From positions 1 to 55,653 of the forward strand of contig NZ_JAFBAR010000013.1 in the NCBI RefSeq assembly GCF_019247635.1: a DNA stretch of 55,653 nt, read 5' to 3'. Made by a program: the position numbers and the translations under genes. Under the pieces are notes generated by a model. It was given only the letters and a program-made list of their open reading frames with translations, was not told the origin of the DNA and made no database searches. The first letter of the stretch is position 1. Each line of letters opens with the position of its first letter. Below are positions 33,857 to 43,125 of the stretch, in pieces. Source of the stretch: Mycobacterium sp. GTDB taxonomy: Bacteria > Actinomycetota > Actinomycetes > Mycobacteriales > Mycobacteriaceae.

Positions 33857-34861
33857 TCAGAACTGCAACGCGCTGAACCGCCAGTCCAGCACGGGCCGGT
33901 CAGGGTCCCCGGCCGCGGACACCACCGACCGCAGCCCCAGCACTCCGCCCGCGGCGGTCGCCTCGGCCGACTCGACATGCAGCTCGCTGTGCAGGGTATC
34001 GCCCTCGTGCACGGGTCCGATGTGGTCGCAGGACTCCCAGCCCAGGATCGTCGCCAGGTTGGGCAGCAGCCGGCCGGCCTGCGCGAGCGCCAGCCCGATG
34101 GTGTGCCCGCCGTACACCAACCGCTGCCCGCCTATTCGCGAATCGTGATGCGTGGCAGCGATATTCAGTGTCAGCCGGGCCAGCTCCGGTGCGCTGCTGA
34201 CCACGTCGCCGGAGCTGTGCAGCACCGCACCCGCCAGGCCGGCATCGAAATGGGGTCCGGGCACCCGATTCCGGAACTCCACACCGTCCCACTGGGCGGT
34301 GGGATCCGTCGCCGGCGGCAACGTGTCGGCACCGATCGCCGACAAGTCGTCGGCGGGCCCCTTCTCGGGATCGAAGCCCGGGCTGGCGGGCAGCATCGCG
34401 CAACGGTAGAAGTCGAGCACCAGCCGGTCGGCCTGGTCGATGGTGATCATCCGCAGCGCCGCCAGCCCCGTCGGCGCGCGGCCCGGCTTCGGCGAATTCG
34501 CGCGCAGCCCAACCACTTCGGTGCGGGTGTAGACGCTGTCGCCGATCGCGGGAAAGCGGTGAAAGGTGAGCCCGCGGTAGAACAAGTTCGCCTTGACCCG
34601 CTGGGTGGGCAGCGTCGACTGCCCGATCGCCACGTCACACACCAGGCCAGGGTGCGCCAGCGGGCCGGGCGCGCCCGTCACAGCGGCGCACAGGTCCGCG
34701 TCCAGCGCGAGCCGCAGCCGGTCCCCCAGGATCGCTTGATGGGCCGCGGCCATGCCCGACGACAGCGTCGCCGACGGTGCCCAGTCAAAGACCTGGCCGA
34801 CCGAAAGATCGTCGAAGTAGGGACCACCCGCGCGTTGACCCGAATACCCGTTCGTCGTCAC
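33857..34861 (-). CDS. double-hotdog MaoC-like protein (Rv0216-like)
   Basis: A 334-residue protein matching Rv0216 in length (about 337) and in stretches such as GQRAGGPYFDDLSVGQVFDW, LAHPGLVCDVAIGQST and KANLFYRGL. The family has two hotdog domains, like R-specific enoyl-CoA hydratases. The reported Rv0216 structure has an unusual active site, so the reaction remains open. I chose GTG 34861 (VTTNGYSGQ); the longer open frame is not native. It is divergent from fadE3 across only 57 bases, and both probably deal with the same acyl-CoA. Confidence 0.9.
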   Translation of the reverse strand: MTTNGYSGQRAGGPYFDDLSVGQVFDWAPSATLSSGMAAAHQAILGDRLRLALDADLCAAVTGAPGPLAHPGLVCDVAIGQSTLPTQRVKANLFYRGLTFHRFPAIGDSVYTRTEVVGLRANSPKPGRAPTGLAALRMITIDQADRLVLDFYRCAMLPASPGFDPEKGPADDLSAIGADTLPPATDPTAQWDGVEFRNRVPGPHFDAGLAGAVLHSSGDVVSSAPELARLTLNIAATHHDSRIGGQRLVYGGHTIGLALAQAGRLLPNLATILGWESCDHIGPVHEGDTLHSELHVESAEATAAGGVLGLRSVVSAAGDPDRPVLDWRFSALQF

Positions 34862-34918
34862 AACGCCCCATGCTGGCAGGCTGTGAAACCGAGGGTCAAC
34901 ACGGAGGTCGATCATCAG

Positions 34919-36082
34919 GTGAGCAACGAACGGGACGAGGCAGAAGCCATGCTGGTCGACACCGTGCGGGCGTTCGTCGACCGCGACGTGAAACCGACCA
35001 TCCGCGAGGTCGAACACGCCAACACCTACCCCGAGGCGTGGATCGAGCAGATGAAGCGAATCGGTGTCTACGGCTTGGCCATTCCCGAGGAGTACGGCGG
35101 GTCACCGGTGTCGATGCCGTGCTACGTGCGGGTCACCGAACAGCTGGCCCGGGGGTGGATGAGCCTGGCCGGCGCCATGGGCGGGCACACCGTCGTCGCC
35201 AAGCTGCTGACGCGGTTCGGCACCGCGGAGCAGAAGCGAAAATACCTGCTGCCCATGGCAACCGGCGAACTGCGTGCCACGATGGCGCTAACCGAGCCCG
35301 GTGGCGGCTCAGACCTGCAGAACATGTCCACCACCGCGCTACCGGACGCCGATGGCTCGGACAGCCTGCGCATCAACGGATCCAAGACCTGGATCAGTAA
35401 TGCCCGCCGGTCCGGACTGATCGCGCTGCTGTGCAAGACCGACCCGAATGCCACTCCGCGCCATAGGGGCATCTCGATCCTGCTGGTCGAGCACGGGCCG
35501 GGGCTGACGGTGTCACGGGACCTGCCGAAGCTGGGCTACAAGGGCGTGGAGACATGTGAGCTGAGCTTCGACGGGTACCGCGTCCCGACGTCGGCGGTAC
35601 TGGGCGCCGAGATGGGTCAAGGTTTCGCGCAGATGATGAAAGGCCTTGAGACAGGCCGTATTCAAGTCGCCGCGCGGGCGCTGGGGGTGGCGACGGCGGC
35701 ACTCGAGGACGCGCTGGCCTACGCGCAGCAGCGGGAGAGTTTCGGCCAGCCGATCTGGAAGCACCAGGCGATAGGCAACTACCTGGCCGACATGGCCACC
35801 CAACTCACCGCCGCGCGCCAGCTCACCCGCTACGCGGCCGAGCGTTACGACAGTGGCGAGCGTTGCGACATGGAGGCCGGCATGGCCAAGCTGTTCGCCT
35901 CCGAGGTCGCGATGCAGATCGCGCTGAACGCCGTGCGGATCCACGGTGGCTACGGCTATTCCACCGAATACGACGTCGAGCGCTACTTTCGCGACGCACC
36001 GCTGATGATCGTCGGCGAGGGAACCAACGAGATTCAGCGCAATGTGATTGCCGCGCAACTGGTTGCGCGGGGCGGGATTTAA
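34919..36082 (+). CDS. fadE3: acyl-CoA dehydrogenase FadE3
   Basis: A 387-residue FAD-dependent acyl-CoA dehydrogenase, full length. It has MALTEPGGGSDLQNM in the mid domain, the RIHGGYGYSTEYDVERYFRD region, and the catalytic Glu367 in VGEGTNEIQ. GTG 34919 is preceded by ACGGAGG at 34901-34907. The frame is open far upstream on this strand, but that part is antisense to the neighbours and not native. It corresponds to FadE3 (Rv0215c) by position beside the Rv0216-like gene. It makes the first double bond in acyl-CoA beta-oxidation in the cytosol; the chain length is unknown. Confidence 0.9.
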   Translation: MSNERDEAEAMLVDTVRAFVDRDVKPTIREVEHANTYPEAWIEQMKRIGVYGLAIPEEYGGSPVSMPCYVRVTEQLARGWMSLAGAMGGHTVVAKLLTRFGTAEQKRKYLLPMATGELRATMALTEPGGGSDLQNMSTTALPDADGSDSLRINGSKTWISNARRSGLIALLCKTDPNATPRHRGISILLVEHGPGLTVSRDLPKLGYKGVETCELSFDGYRVPTSAVLGAEMGQGFAQMMKGLETGRIQVAARALGVATAALEDALAYAQQRESFGQPIWKHQAIGNYLADMATQLTAARQLTRYAAERYDSGERCDMEAGMAKLFASEVAMQIALNAVRIHGGYGYSTEYDVERYFRDAPLMIVGEGTNEIQRNVIAAQLVARGGI

Positions 36083-36203
36083 CCCCGGGTCCTTCGACGG
36101 TGGTCAGCCGCATCCGGTCGCCGCTGCCTGGTTGGCGAATAAACGGTGCAAACGTGGGCGCATCGGTAGCATGTGCCACCGGGGCGGGGAGAGAGGCCAG
36201 CCG

Positions 36204-38750
36204 ATGGACGAGGTGGCGTTCGGACGTTATCGGCTGTTGTCGCTGATCGGCGGGGGCGGTATGGGCAAGGTGTACCGGGCCCACGACACCGCTATCGGCC
36301 GCGACGTCGCGATCAAGGTCTTGTCCCCCGACATGGCCACGGAACCGGGGTACGAGGAAAGGTTCCGCCGTGAGGCCCGCACCGCCGCCCGGCTGACCGA
36401 ACCGCACATCGTCCCGGTACATGACACCGGGGAAATCGACGGCCGGCTGTATCTGGTGATGCCGATCATCGACGGCACCGATCTGCACACTCTGCTCACC
36501 CGGAACGGCCCGATGTCGCCGCAGGATGCGGTCCAGGTGGTCGAACAACTCGCCTCGGCACTGAACGCCGCGCACCGAAACGGGTTGGTACACAGGGATG
36601 TCAAGCCGTCGAACGCATTGGTGACCGACGACGGCTTCGTGTACCTGATCGACTTCGGCATCGCCCACGACGCCTCGGCCACCAAGCTGACCAGCACCGG
36701 CTCCGTGGTGGGCACCCTGGCCTACATGGCCCCGGAGCGGTTCCTGGCCGGCACCGCCGACGCCCGCGGCGACGTGTACGCGCTGGCGTGTGTGCTCTAC
36801 GAATGCCTGACCGGCTCTCAGCCCTTTCCCGGGGACAGCTTCGAACGGCAGATCGCCGGACACCTGACGGTCGACCCTCCTGCGCCCTGCGGCCGCAATC
36901 GCGCCATTCCGGCCGGGTTTGATGCGGTCATCGCGACCGGGATGGCCAAGAATCCGGAGGAGCGGTATCAGAGCGCCCGCGAGCTGGCCAGCGCCGCTCG
37001 CCAGGCCCTCACCGGGACGCCGGCTCCGGCCCACACCCCGCGCAGCGTGCCCACCTCGTTCGGCGATCCCGCCCCCGCCGCACCCGCGTCGGCCCAGGGT
37101 GGCAACCAGCCGCAGGCAACGCCCCAGGCCGACCCCCCGTCCGGTCTGCGCTCCCCCGGCCAAGGCCCGCCCCAACCGGCCGTCCCCGCGCAGCCATTCC
37201 CCCCTGCGCCCGCGTACGTGGTGGGAGCCCAGGCTCCCGTCGCTCCGTATCCACCGCAACCCCCCCTACCGGTTCAACCGTTCTTTCCGCCACCGCAGAG
37301 ACCGCCCCGCCCGAGTCCGTTCGCGGGTGTGCCGCGCATTGCCTTCGCGCTCGACGCGGCCGCTGTCGTGGGCTTGCTGGCGACGCTGCTGTTGCCCTGG
37401 ACGACGTCCGAAAGTGGCTACCGCCGACCGGAAGTCATCGTCGGTTGCGTGCTCGGTCTCTGCGCGATCACGCTGCCCTACCTGAGCCGAACGGGCATGT
37501 TCGGGCCCGCGTGGACACCGGTGAAACTCCGGGTCGCCAAACTGGTCACCGGCGCGCCGCTCGGACTATGTGCCGCAACCTATTTCGCTGTCGATGCCAT
37601 CATCGGTTTCATCGACGGGGGCGCGACGAAATTCGCGCCCGCGCCCGGGGCGTGGATCGCCGCGGCCGTTTCGGTGCTGGCGGCCCTGCCGCGCCGCGCG
37701 GACCTGGTCGACGGCGGCACGCAAGGCAGTGCTCGCCTGTGGGGAACTGCTCTGACCATTATCGGCGTGGGCCTTCTGGCGTGCGCGGCGATCGGCGTGC
37801 TGAGCGTGCTGGTCGATACCTATCGGTCGCGGACGGCGGTGCTCGAACTGCGCGCGCTGGTCGTGCTTCCGGTCGCGCAGGCGGTGTTGTTGGCGATCTG
37901 GGTGGTGGCGGTGTGGAAGGTGGCCCGCCAGGCCGCGCGTGGCGACGCGGCGGGACGGCTGGTGCTGGGCGCCGCCGGTGCGGGCGCGCTGATTTGGGCG
38001 GTCCTGTGTTCGGTCGCGCTGTTCACTCTCGGCACGGCGGAGTCACTGCATCTGCCGTTCGGCGGCTTCACGCTTACGATGGTCGCCGCGCTGGTGGGGT
38101 TGTCGCCCACGCTGGTGCAGCCCGGCGAGCAGTCGGCGGCGCAGACCTGGCTCGGGGCGACGCGCGGCGTCCTGGGCCTGGTCGTCATCGCGAACCTGCT
38201 GTTGCTGGCACTGGTGGTCGTCGACGTGACGCTGACCGGCGCGCTGACCGCCGCGGTGTTTACCGCCGTGATCTGCGCGGGAGTGGGTGCCATCGCGGCA
38301 GACTGGGCGCGCCAACAGGTCAGTCTCAACCCGTCCCGCTGCCGCGTGCCCGTCCTGGCCGCCTCGGCGGTTCAGGCCGTCGCGGGGACCGCGGCGTTGC
38401 TGGTGGTGGGCCTCAGCCCGAACTCCTGGGAAGTGGTCACGGGTCCGCAGGTGGTCGCCGCGCTCGCGCTGCCCGCCGCGGCGGCCACATTCGTCACGCT
38501 GCCGAACTCGATCCGGGCGTTCTTCCCGGCGCCGACGCCGGCGTCCGCTCCCCCTGCGGCGCCAGACCCCGCCGCCCTGGCGGCCGATCCCAACACGCCG
38601 ACCCAAATCCTGTATGCCCTTGCCCAGCAAAACGGCGCTCTCTGGCCACACATCGCGCGCAACCCCTCCGCGCCGCATGACCTGCTTGCGTGGCTGGCGC
38701 AGTCCCCCGACCCCGAAGTCCACGCCGCGCTGCGCGCCCGTCAACCGTAA
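36204..38750 (+). CDS. Ser/Thr protein kinase fused to polytopic membrane domain and variant LRR tail
   Basis: An 848-residue kinase starting at ATG 36204. Residues about 9-270 are a complete Hanks-type domain: Gly loop IGGGGMGKV, catalytic Lys38, HRD at 130-132, and DFG with Asp150. A Pro/Ala-rich linker (about 275-372) leads to roughly 11 membrane segments (about 375-785). The cytosolic end (788-848) is built of LAADPNTPTQIL and IARNPSAPHDLL units like variant leucine-rich repeats. Most mycobacterial kinases have one membrane span and an exported sensor; many spans make this unusual. A single-pass exported partner starts 9 bases later. The pair lies between fadE3 and fadD4 and has no M. tuberculosis counterpart there that I recall. 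Confidence 0.88.
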   Translation: MDEVAFGRYRLLSLIGGGGMGKVYRAHDTAIGRDVAIKVLSPDMATEPGYEERFRREARTAARLTEPHIVPVHDTGEIDGRLYLVMPIIDGTDLHTLLTRNGPMSPQDAVQVVEQLASALNAAHRNGLVHRDVKPSNALVTDDGFVYLIDFGIAHDASATKLTSTGSVVGTLAYMAPERFLAGTADARGDVYALACVLYECLTGSQPFPGDSFERQIAGHLTVDPPAPCGRNRAIPAGFDAVIATGMAKNPEERYQSARELASAARQALTGTPAPAHTPRSVPTSFGDPAPAAPASAQGGNQPQATPQADPPSGLRSPGQGPPQPAVPAQPFPPAPAYVVGAQAPVAPYPPQPPLPVQPFFPPPQRPPRPSPFAGVPRIAFALDAAAVVGLLATLLLPWTTSESGYRRPEVIVGCVLGLCAITLPYLSRTGMFGPAWTPVKLRVAKLVTGAPLGLCAATYFAVDAIIGFIDGGATKFAPAPGAWIAAAVSVLAALPRRADLVDGGTQGSARLWGTALTIIGVGLLACAAIGVLSVLVDTYRSRTAVLELRALVVLPVAQAVLLAIWVVAVWKVARQAARGDAAGRLVLGAAGAGALIWAVLCSVALFTLGTAESLHLPFGGFTLTMVAALVGLSPTLVQPGEQSAAQTWLGATRGVLGLVVIANLLLLALVVVDVTLTGALTAAVFTAVICAGVGAIAADWARQQVSLNPSRCRVPVLAASAVQAVAGTAALLVVGLSPNSWEVVTGPQVVAALALPAAAATFVTLPNSIRAFFPAPTPASAPPAAPDPAALAADPNTPTQILYALAQQNGALWPHIARNPSAPHDLLAWLAQSPDPEVHAALRARQP

Positions 38751-38759
38751 GGACCACAC

Positions 38760-40373
38760 GTGAGCTGGCAAAACCCCCCGCCTCAGCCCGGGTGGCAGTA
38801 TGCCGCCACAGCGCCGGCCCCCGGGCCCCAGTATCCCGGGCGGGGCCCGACACAGTCGGCCCTGCTGCGCTGGATGGGCGTGGCCGCCGTCGTCTGCCTG
38901 CTGCTCGCGGGCGCCGTCGTTCTGCACCGGACTGTGCTGTCGCGGTTGTTCGGCGGGGCGGCATCCCCGCAGGAGGCGGTCACCCAGACCATCGCGGCCA
39001 TCGAAGGCGGTGACCTGACGCAGCTGGGCTTGTTATTGCCGCCCGACGAGGTTGCCGGCCTCAGCGACATCGTGAAACAGATCAAACGCATCGCCTCCGA
39101 ACTCGGTGACGGCGGGGCTGGCGGCCAGCTGAACGGCAACGACTTATCCAACGGCGCAAAAGTCAGCGTCCGTAACCTCACGCTCAGGGCACAACCCGAG
39201 CAGACCGGACTGACCAAAGTCAGCATCGAAAATGCCGACATCACAGCGTCGTTCGATCCCGGGAAGGCTACCGGTGTGGTCAAGACGCTGCTCGAGAGGA
39301 CGGGTGGGTCCGTAAAGGAAACGACGATCACGGTCCGCGGCGCCGACGTCACGACGGACGGCAACACGCACACACTCCGCCTCGACGGCCGTGAGCAGTC
39401 GCCCTTCGTCATGACGGTCCAACGGGACGGCAGCTGGTATGTCAGTCCGCTCTTCACCTACTTGCAATACGCCTCCGAGTCAGAGGGCCACCCAACGTCA
39501 CCGCCCGCCACCGGCCCGGGCTTCGGCTCCCCGGCCGAGGCGGCCGAGGGCTACCTGTCCGCGCTGGCGAAGGCGATCAATTCGCGCGACGTCTCCGCGT
39601 TCGCCCGGGCTACCGGAGGCGTCGAGGGCCGCCTGCTGCAGACGTACACCAGCCTGATCAACTCGTCGCTGGCCAGACTGGACAACAACAGATTCTCCGT
39701 CGACGTCAGCAACAGCCGGTTCCGCGTACTGTCCGAGAACGGCACCACCGCCAGGGTCCAGCCGGCGAGCCTGCATCTGACCGCCACGTCATCCGGCGAC
39801 ACGTACACCATCGACTGGGACGGCCGTTGCCTACAGCTCAACAACCCCGGACGCAATCAGCGATACTGCCTGGGCGACAAGTCGGCAATCGGCCCGTTCA
39901 CCCCGCTCATCGATCGGCTGGACTATCTGGTCGTGGTCCGTTCCGACGGCGGTTGGAAGGTCAGCGCGTCGCGCACGGTGTTCAGCATGGTCGCCGACGT
40001 GCTCAGCTGGATCGGGGACGCCGAAATGCCGATCATCAAGGCGCTGACCCGGAAAGACCCCACCGAGGTGACCAAAGTCGCGAAGGTCGCCGGCACGGTG
40101 GACATCGGCAGCACCGGCACCGTCCAGGTCCAGGCGATCGGGCCCTACATTGACGGCGGGTACGCCGTCGTCAACATCCCCAACCCGAGCGGCCGACGGT
40201 TCGAGGTGTATTGCCATTCGACGAACCTGGGATGCCGCGTCGTCACCCTCGTCACGCCGTCCGGCCAGGCCCAGGGACTCTACTCGGGCGGAAGCGGCGG
40301 CGAAACGGGTGACTACAAGGCGATCCTGGTCGCCGACGCCGGCGATGTGGAAGTCAGGGTCGAGCAGTACTGA
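38760..40373 (+). CDS. single-pass exported protein, partner of the kinase
   Basis: A 537-residue protein starting at GTG 38760, 9 bases after the kinase gene. The N-terminus (about residues 1-33) is a Pro/Gln/Tyr-rich cytosolic tail. One membrane segment follows (about 35-57), then about 480 exported residues. The first exported block (60-230) and the second (from about 250, PAEAAEGYLSALAKAI) each begin with a helical PxEAxxxxxxAI pattern, as in NTF2-like lipid- or ligand-binding domains of mycobacterial envelope proteins. A late Cys pair (VYCHSTNLGCRV) may form a disulfide. It may sense ligands for, or be phosphorylated by, the kinase. Its last 20 bases overlap the convergent crotonase gene. 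Confidence 0.82.
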   Translation: MSWQNPPPQPGWQYAATAPAPGPQYPGRGPTQSALLRWMGVAAVVCLLLAGAVVLHRTVLSRLFGGAASPQEAVTQTIAAIEGGDLTQLGLLLPPDEVAGLSDIVKQIKRIASELGDGGAGGQLNGNDLSNGAKVSVRNLTLRAQPEQTGLTKVSIENADITASFDPGKATGVVKTLLERTGGSVKETTITVRGADVTTDGNTHTLRLDGREQSPFVMTVQRDGSWYVSPLFTYLQYASESEGHPTSPPATGPGFGSPAEAAEGYLSALAKAINSRDVSAFARATGGVEGRLLQTYTSLINSSLARLDNNRFSVDVSNSRFRVLSENGTTARVQPASLHLTATSSGDTYTIDWDGRCLQLNNPGRNQRYCLGDKSAIGPFTPLIDRLDYLVVVRSDGGWKVSASRTVFSMVADVLSWIGDAEMPIIKALTRKDPTEVTKVAKVAGTVDIGSTGTVQVQAIGPYIDGGYAVVNIPNPSGRRFEVYCHSTNLGCRVVTLVTPSGQAQGLYSGGSGGETGDYKAILVADAGDVEVRVEQY

Positions 40374-41298
40374 GCTCGTCTACCAGGCCCCAGGCCAACG
40401 CGGTTTCGGCAGCAATCATCTGGCCGGACAGCACGAGATAGGCTGTGCGCCAACGGCCTATCCGGCGGGTTACGCTGACGGTGCCGCCCGCGCCGGGAAG
40501 CAACCCGAGCCGCAGTTCCGGCAGGGCGAATAGCGAATCCTGGTGCGCCTCAACCCATCCGCAGAACGCCGCCATCTCCAGTCCGCTGCCCATGACCCGG
40601 CCGTGCACCTCGGCGCGGCAGGCCCGGCCGAGCCTGGCGGTCAGGGCGTCCAGCGCCAGTGCGGGGCTGTGCCGGGTGCGAGCCAGGTGGGCGCTCACCG
40701 GATCGGCGAAGGTGCCGAACTCGGCGAGGTCTCCGCCACTGCAGAATGATGGACCGTTGCCGCCCAACACGATTCCAGTCACCGACGGATCCACCAGCGC
40801 CACGGTCAACGCCTCCAGCAGCGCCGCGCGCGCGTCGGTGGAGAACGCATTGTGGCGTTGCGGGCGGTTGAACCGGATGCGCAGCGTGTCGCCGGCTCTT
40901 TCGGCCTGCACCGGATCGGGAAGGTCGGGCATGCGGGCGGGTCCACGTTCGGCGAGCCAGCGTGCGAACTCCGGGCCGGCCTGCAGCATCGAATAGGCCA
41001 GCGACTCGGTTACCACGCCGGCGAGCGTCGGGCCGGCGGGGTCGATCGTGCGCAGCACGTCGTCGCACACGGCGCTGGCCTGCGGCCAGTGCGCACAGCG
41101 CTGTTCCAGCTCGGCCAGGGCCTCGGGCACCGAATCGACGGTCACCACCCGGCGGTCGGCGCACGGGTCTTCCGTCAACGTGAAAGTTGCTGTGTTCAAC
41201 CAGTATTCGTTCGCCACGCCGCCGACGGCGATGATCACGCCGGGTGGTGCCGCCGCCGGATGGTCCGGCGCATTCGACAGGTCGACCACCCGCAACAT
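40354..41298 (-). CDS. enoyl-CoA hydratase/isomerase family protein with N-terminal extension
   Basis: A 314-residue protein whose crotonase core starts only at about residue 132 (AGDTLRIRFNRPQRHNAFS). Oxyanion segments GPSFCSGGDLAEFG and HGRVMGSGLEMAAF follow, with hydratase-position Glu residues in GLEM and ALPELRLG. The first 130 residues (MLRVVDLSNAPDHPAAAP) do not look like a second crotonase and I do not recognise them. The core ends shortly after LVDEL, without the usual C-terminal helices. It is four bases from fadD4 on the same strand and probably works on its acyl-CoA products. Its end overlaps the convergent partner gene by 20 bases. Confidence 0.82.
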   Translation of the reverse strand: MLRVVDLSNAPDHPAAAPPGVIIAVGGVANEYWLNTATFTLTEDPCADRRVVTVDSVPEALAELEQRCAHWPQASAVCDDVLRTIDPAGPTLAGVVTESLAYSMLQAGPEFARWLAERGPARMPDLPDPVQAERAGDTLRIRFNRPQRHNAFSTDARAALLEALTVALVDPSVTGIVLGGNGPSFCSGGDLAEFGTFADPVSAHLARTRHSPALALDALTARLGRACRAEVHGRVMGSGLEMAAFCGWVEAHQDSLFALPELRLGLLPGAGGTVSVTRRIGRWRTAYLVLSGQMIAAETALAWGLVDELSTARP

Positions 41299-41301
41299 CG
41301 G

Positions 41302-42819
41302 TTATCCCGAATACTTCTCGATCAGCTCGTTCTTGTAGAGCTTGCCGGTGTCGGTGCGCGGCAACTGCGACTCGAAGACGATCGACCGCGGACACTTGAA
41401 GTGCGACAGGCGATCTCGCAACCAACCGAGCAGCTGATCGGCGAACTCGTCGGTGGCGTCGGCCTCCTCGACGGTCTGCACGGCCGCCATCACGCGTTGG
41501 CCCATCTCGTCGTCGGCCACGCCGAACACCGCCGCGTCGAGCACCTTTGGGTGGGTCACCAGGAGGTTCTCGGTCTCCTGCGGGTAGATGTTCACCCCGC
41601 CGGAGATGATCATGTGGTGGCGCCGGTCGGTGAGGAACAGGTAGCCCTCGTCGTCGAGGTAGCCGATGTCGCCGACGGTCATCCAGCCGTGCTTTTCGCG
41701 TGCCGCAGCGGTTTTCGACGGGTCGTTGAGGTACTCGAACGAGTACCCGCCTTCGAAGTAGATCTCGCCCGCCTCACCCGGCGGAAGCTCTTCGCCGTCC
41801 TCGCCCACGATGTGCACCGCACCCAGCATCGGTTTGCCCACCGACCCCGGGTGCGCCAGCCAGTCTTCGGCGGTGATCAGCGTCGACCCGATCGCCTCCG
41901 AGGAGGCGTAGTACTCGTCGATGATCGGCCCCCACCAGTCCATCATCTGCTTCTTGATCTGCACCGGGCACGGGGCGGCGGCGTGCATCACCCGTTCGAG
42001 GCTGGATAAGTCATACGAATTGCGCACGCTTTCAGGTAGTTTCAGCATCCGGACGAACATGGCCGGGACAAACTGACCGTGGGTCACCCGATGGCGCTGG
42101 ATCGCGTCCAGTGCCCCCTCGGCGTCGAACTTCTCCAACACCACCGTCGTGATGCCGCCGCCCTGGACACTCATCGACCACACCGACGGAGCGGTGTGAT
42201 ACAGCGGCGCCGGGCTCAGGTACACCGCCTCGGGGTGCATCCAAAACCCCACCAACGCCGACATCATGCCGGGCGCCTCGGCCGGCACGACGTGTGGCAG
42301 CTCGCGTTTGATGCCTTTGGGCCGGCCCGTGGTTCCCGACGAGTACTGCAGCAGGTCACCCTCGATCTCGTCGCCGATCGGCGTATCGGGTTGATCTGCA
42401 ACGCATTCCGGGTATCGCTGCCAATCCGGCAGGTCGCCGTCGGCGATCATCAGCAGGTCGGGCAGGCCGCCCGGCAGATGTTCGGCAAGACCTGCGCAGG
42501 TCTGGATCAGCGCCGCCGATCCGATGATCGCCTTGGCGTTGCTGTTGTCGACGATGTAGGCGGCCTCGGCCGCGGTCAGGTGGGTGTTGATCGGCACGTA
42601 GTACAGCCCGCTGCGACGGGCCGCCCACATGACCGCGTGGATGTGCTCGTTGTTCTCCATCAGGATGGCGACGGTGTCGCCCTCCTTCAGACCCGCCTGA
42701 CGGAACCTGTGCGCCAGTCGGTTAGCCCGGGCCTCCAGCTCGTCGAAGGTGACGACCGTGCCCGACGGGTGCAGGATGATCGCGGGTTTGTGGGCGCCGA
42801 CATGCTGGCGAATCTGCAT
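41302..42819 (-). CDS. fadD4: fatty-acid-CoA ligase FadD4
   Basis: A 505-residue ANL-superfamily acyl-CoA synthetase. The motif YSSGTTGRPKGI (about residues 154-165), the EYYASSEAIGS region, GYLFLTDRRHHMIISGGVNIYP, and the terminal catalytic Lys in RTDTGKLYKNE are all present. It activates carboxylic acids to acyl-CoA in the cytosol. By neighbourhood (fadE3 side and pckA side) it corresponds to FadD4 (Rv0214). ATG 42819 (MQIRQHVGAHKP) is a good start. The crotonase at 40354 follows 3 bases after its stop and is surely cotranscribed. Confidence 0.9.
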   Translation of the reverse strand: MQIRQHVGAHKPAIILHPSGTVVTFDELEARANRLAHRFRQAGLKEGDTVAILMENNEHIHAVMWAARRSGLYYVPINTHLTAAEAAYIVDNSNAKAIIGSAALIQTCAGLAEHLPGGLPDLLMIADGDLPDWQRYPECVADQPDTPIGDEIEGDLLQYSSGTTGRPKGIKRELPHVVPAEAPGMMSALVGFWMHPEAVYLSPAPLYHTAPSVWSMSVQGGGITTVVLEKFDAEGALDAIQRHRVTHGQFVPAMFVRMLKLPESVRNSYDLSSLERVMHAAAPCPVQIKKQMMDWWGPIIDEYYASSEAIGSTLITAEDWLAHPGSVGKPMLGAVHIVGEDGEELPPGEAGEIYFEGGYSFEYLNDPSKTAAAREKHGWMTVGDIGYLDDEGYLFLTDRRHHMIISGGVNIYPQETENLLVTHPKVLDAAVFGVADDEMGQRVMAAVQTVEEADATDEFADQLLGWLRDRLSHFKCPRSIVFESQLPRTDTGKLYKNELIEKYSG

Positions 42820-42863
42820 GGCTGAACTCTACGATGCGTTGAGCACGAGCCCCGCGCATGGCT

Positions 42864-43125
42864 CTAGGCATCGCGATAGACCTCACGCCGATGCGCCACC
42901 CGTATGAAAGGATCGCCAGGACGTCGTCCTGCATTTCGTACAGAATTCGGTAGTCGCCCCCGCGGACCCGCCATCGATTGCGGTGGCCGACAAGCTTTAT
43001 AGCCTTCGGTGGCCGAGGATTGTCCGCCAGCAGCGCGACGACCCCTTCGATGCGAAGACGGTTACGCTTGTCGATCGAATCGCTGGCCGTTGGACGCTAC
43101 GGGTTTTGCGGACCCGATAGGTCAC
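42864..43125 (-). pseudogene. RelE/ParE-family toxin, broken by two frameshifts
   Basis: The GTG at 43125 overlaps the antitoxin stop (GTGA). It opens with VTYRVRKTRSVQRPA, a RelE-type start. After about 15 codons the similarity moves to another frame, reading DKRNRLRIEGVVALLADNP, then PKAIKLVGHRNRWRVRGGDY and RILYEMQDDVLAIL. It moves frame again to end VAHRREVYRDA with a TAG at 42864-42866. Total length, 262 bases, equals a normal RelE gene plus one base. All parts of the toxin are there, so this is a recent inactivation and the protein should not be made. Confidence 0.82.

Noticed and set aside
33122..34918. Long upstream extension of the fadE3 frame
   Set aside because: It lies antisense to the CoA-transferase and hotdog genes, and a good ribosome binding site marks GTG 34919.
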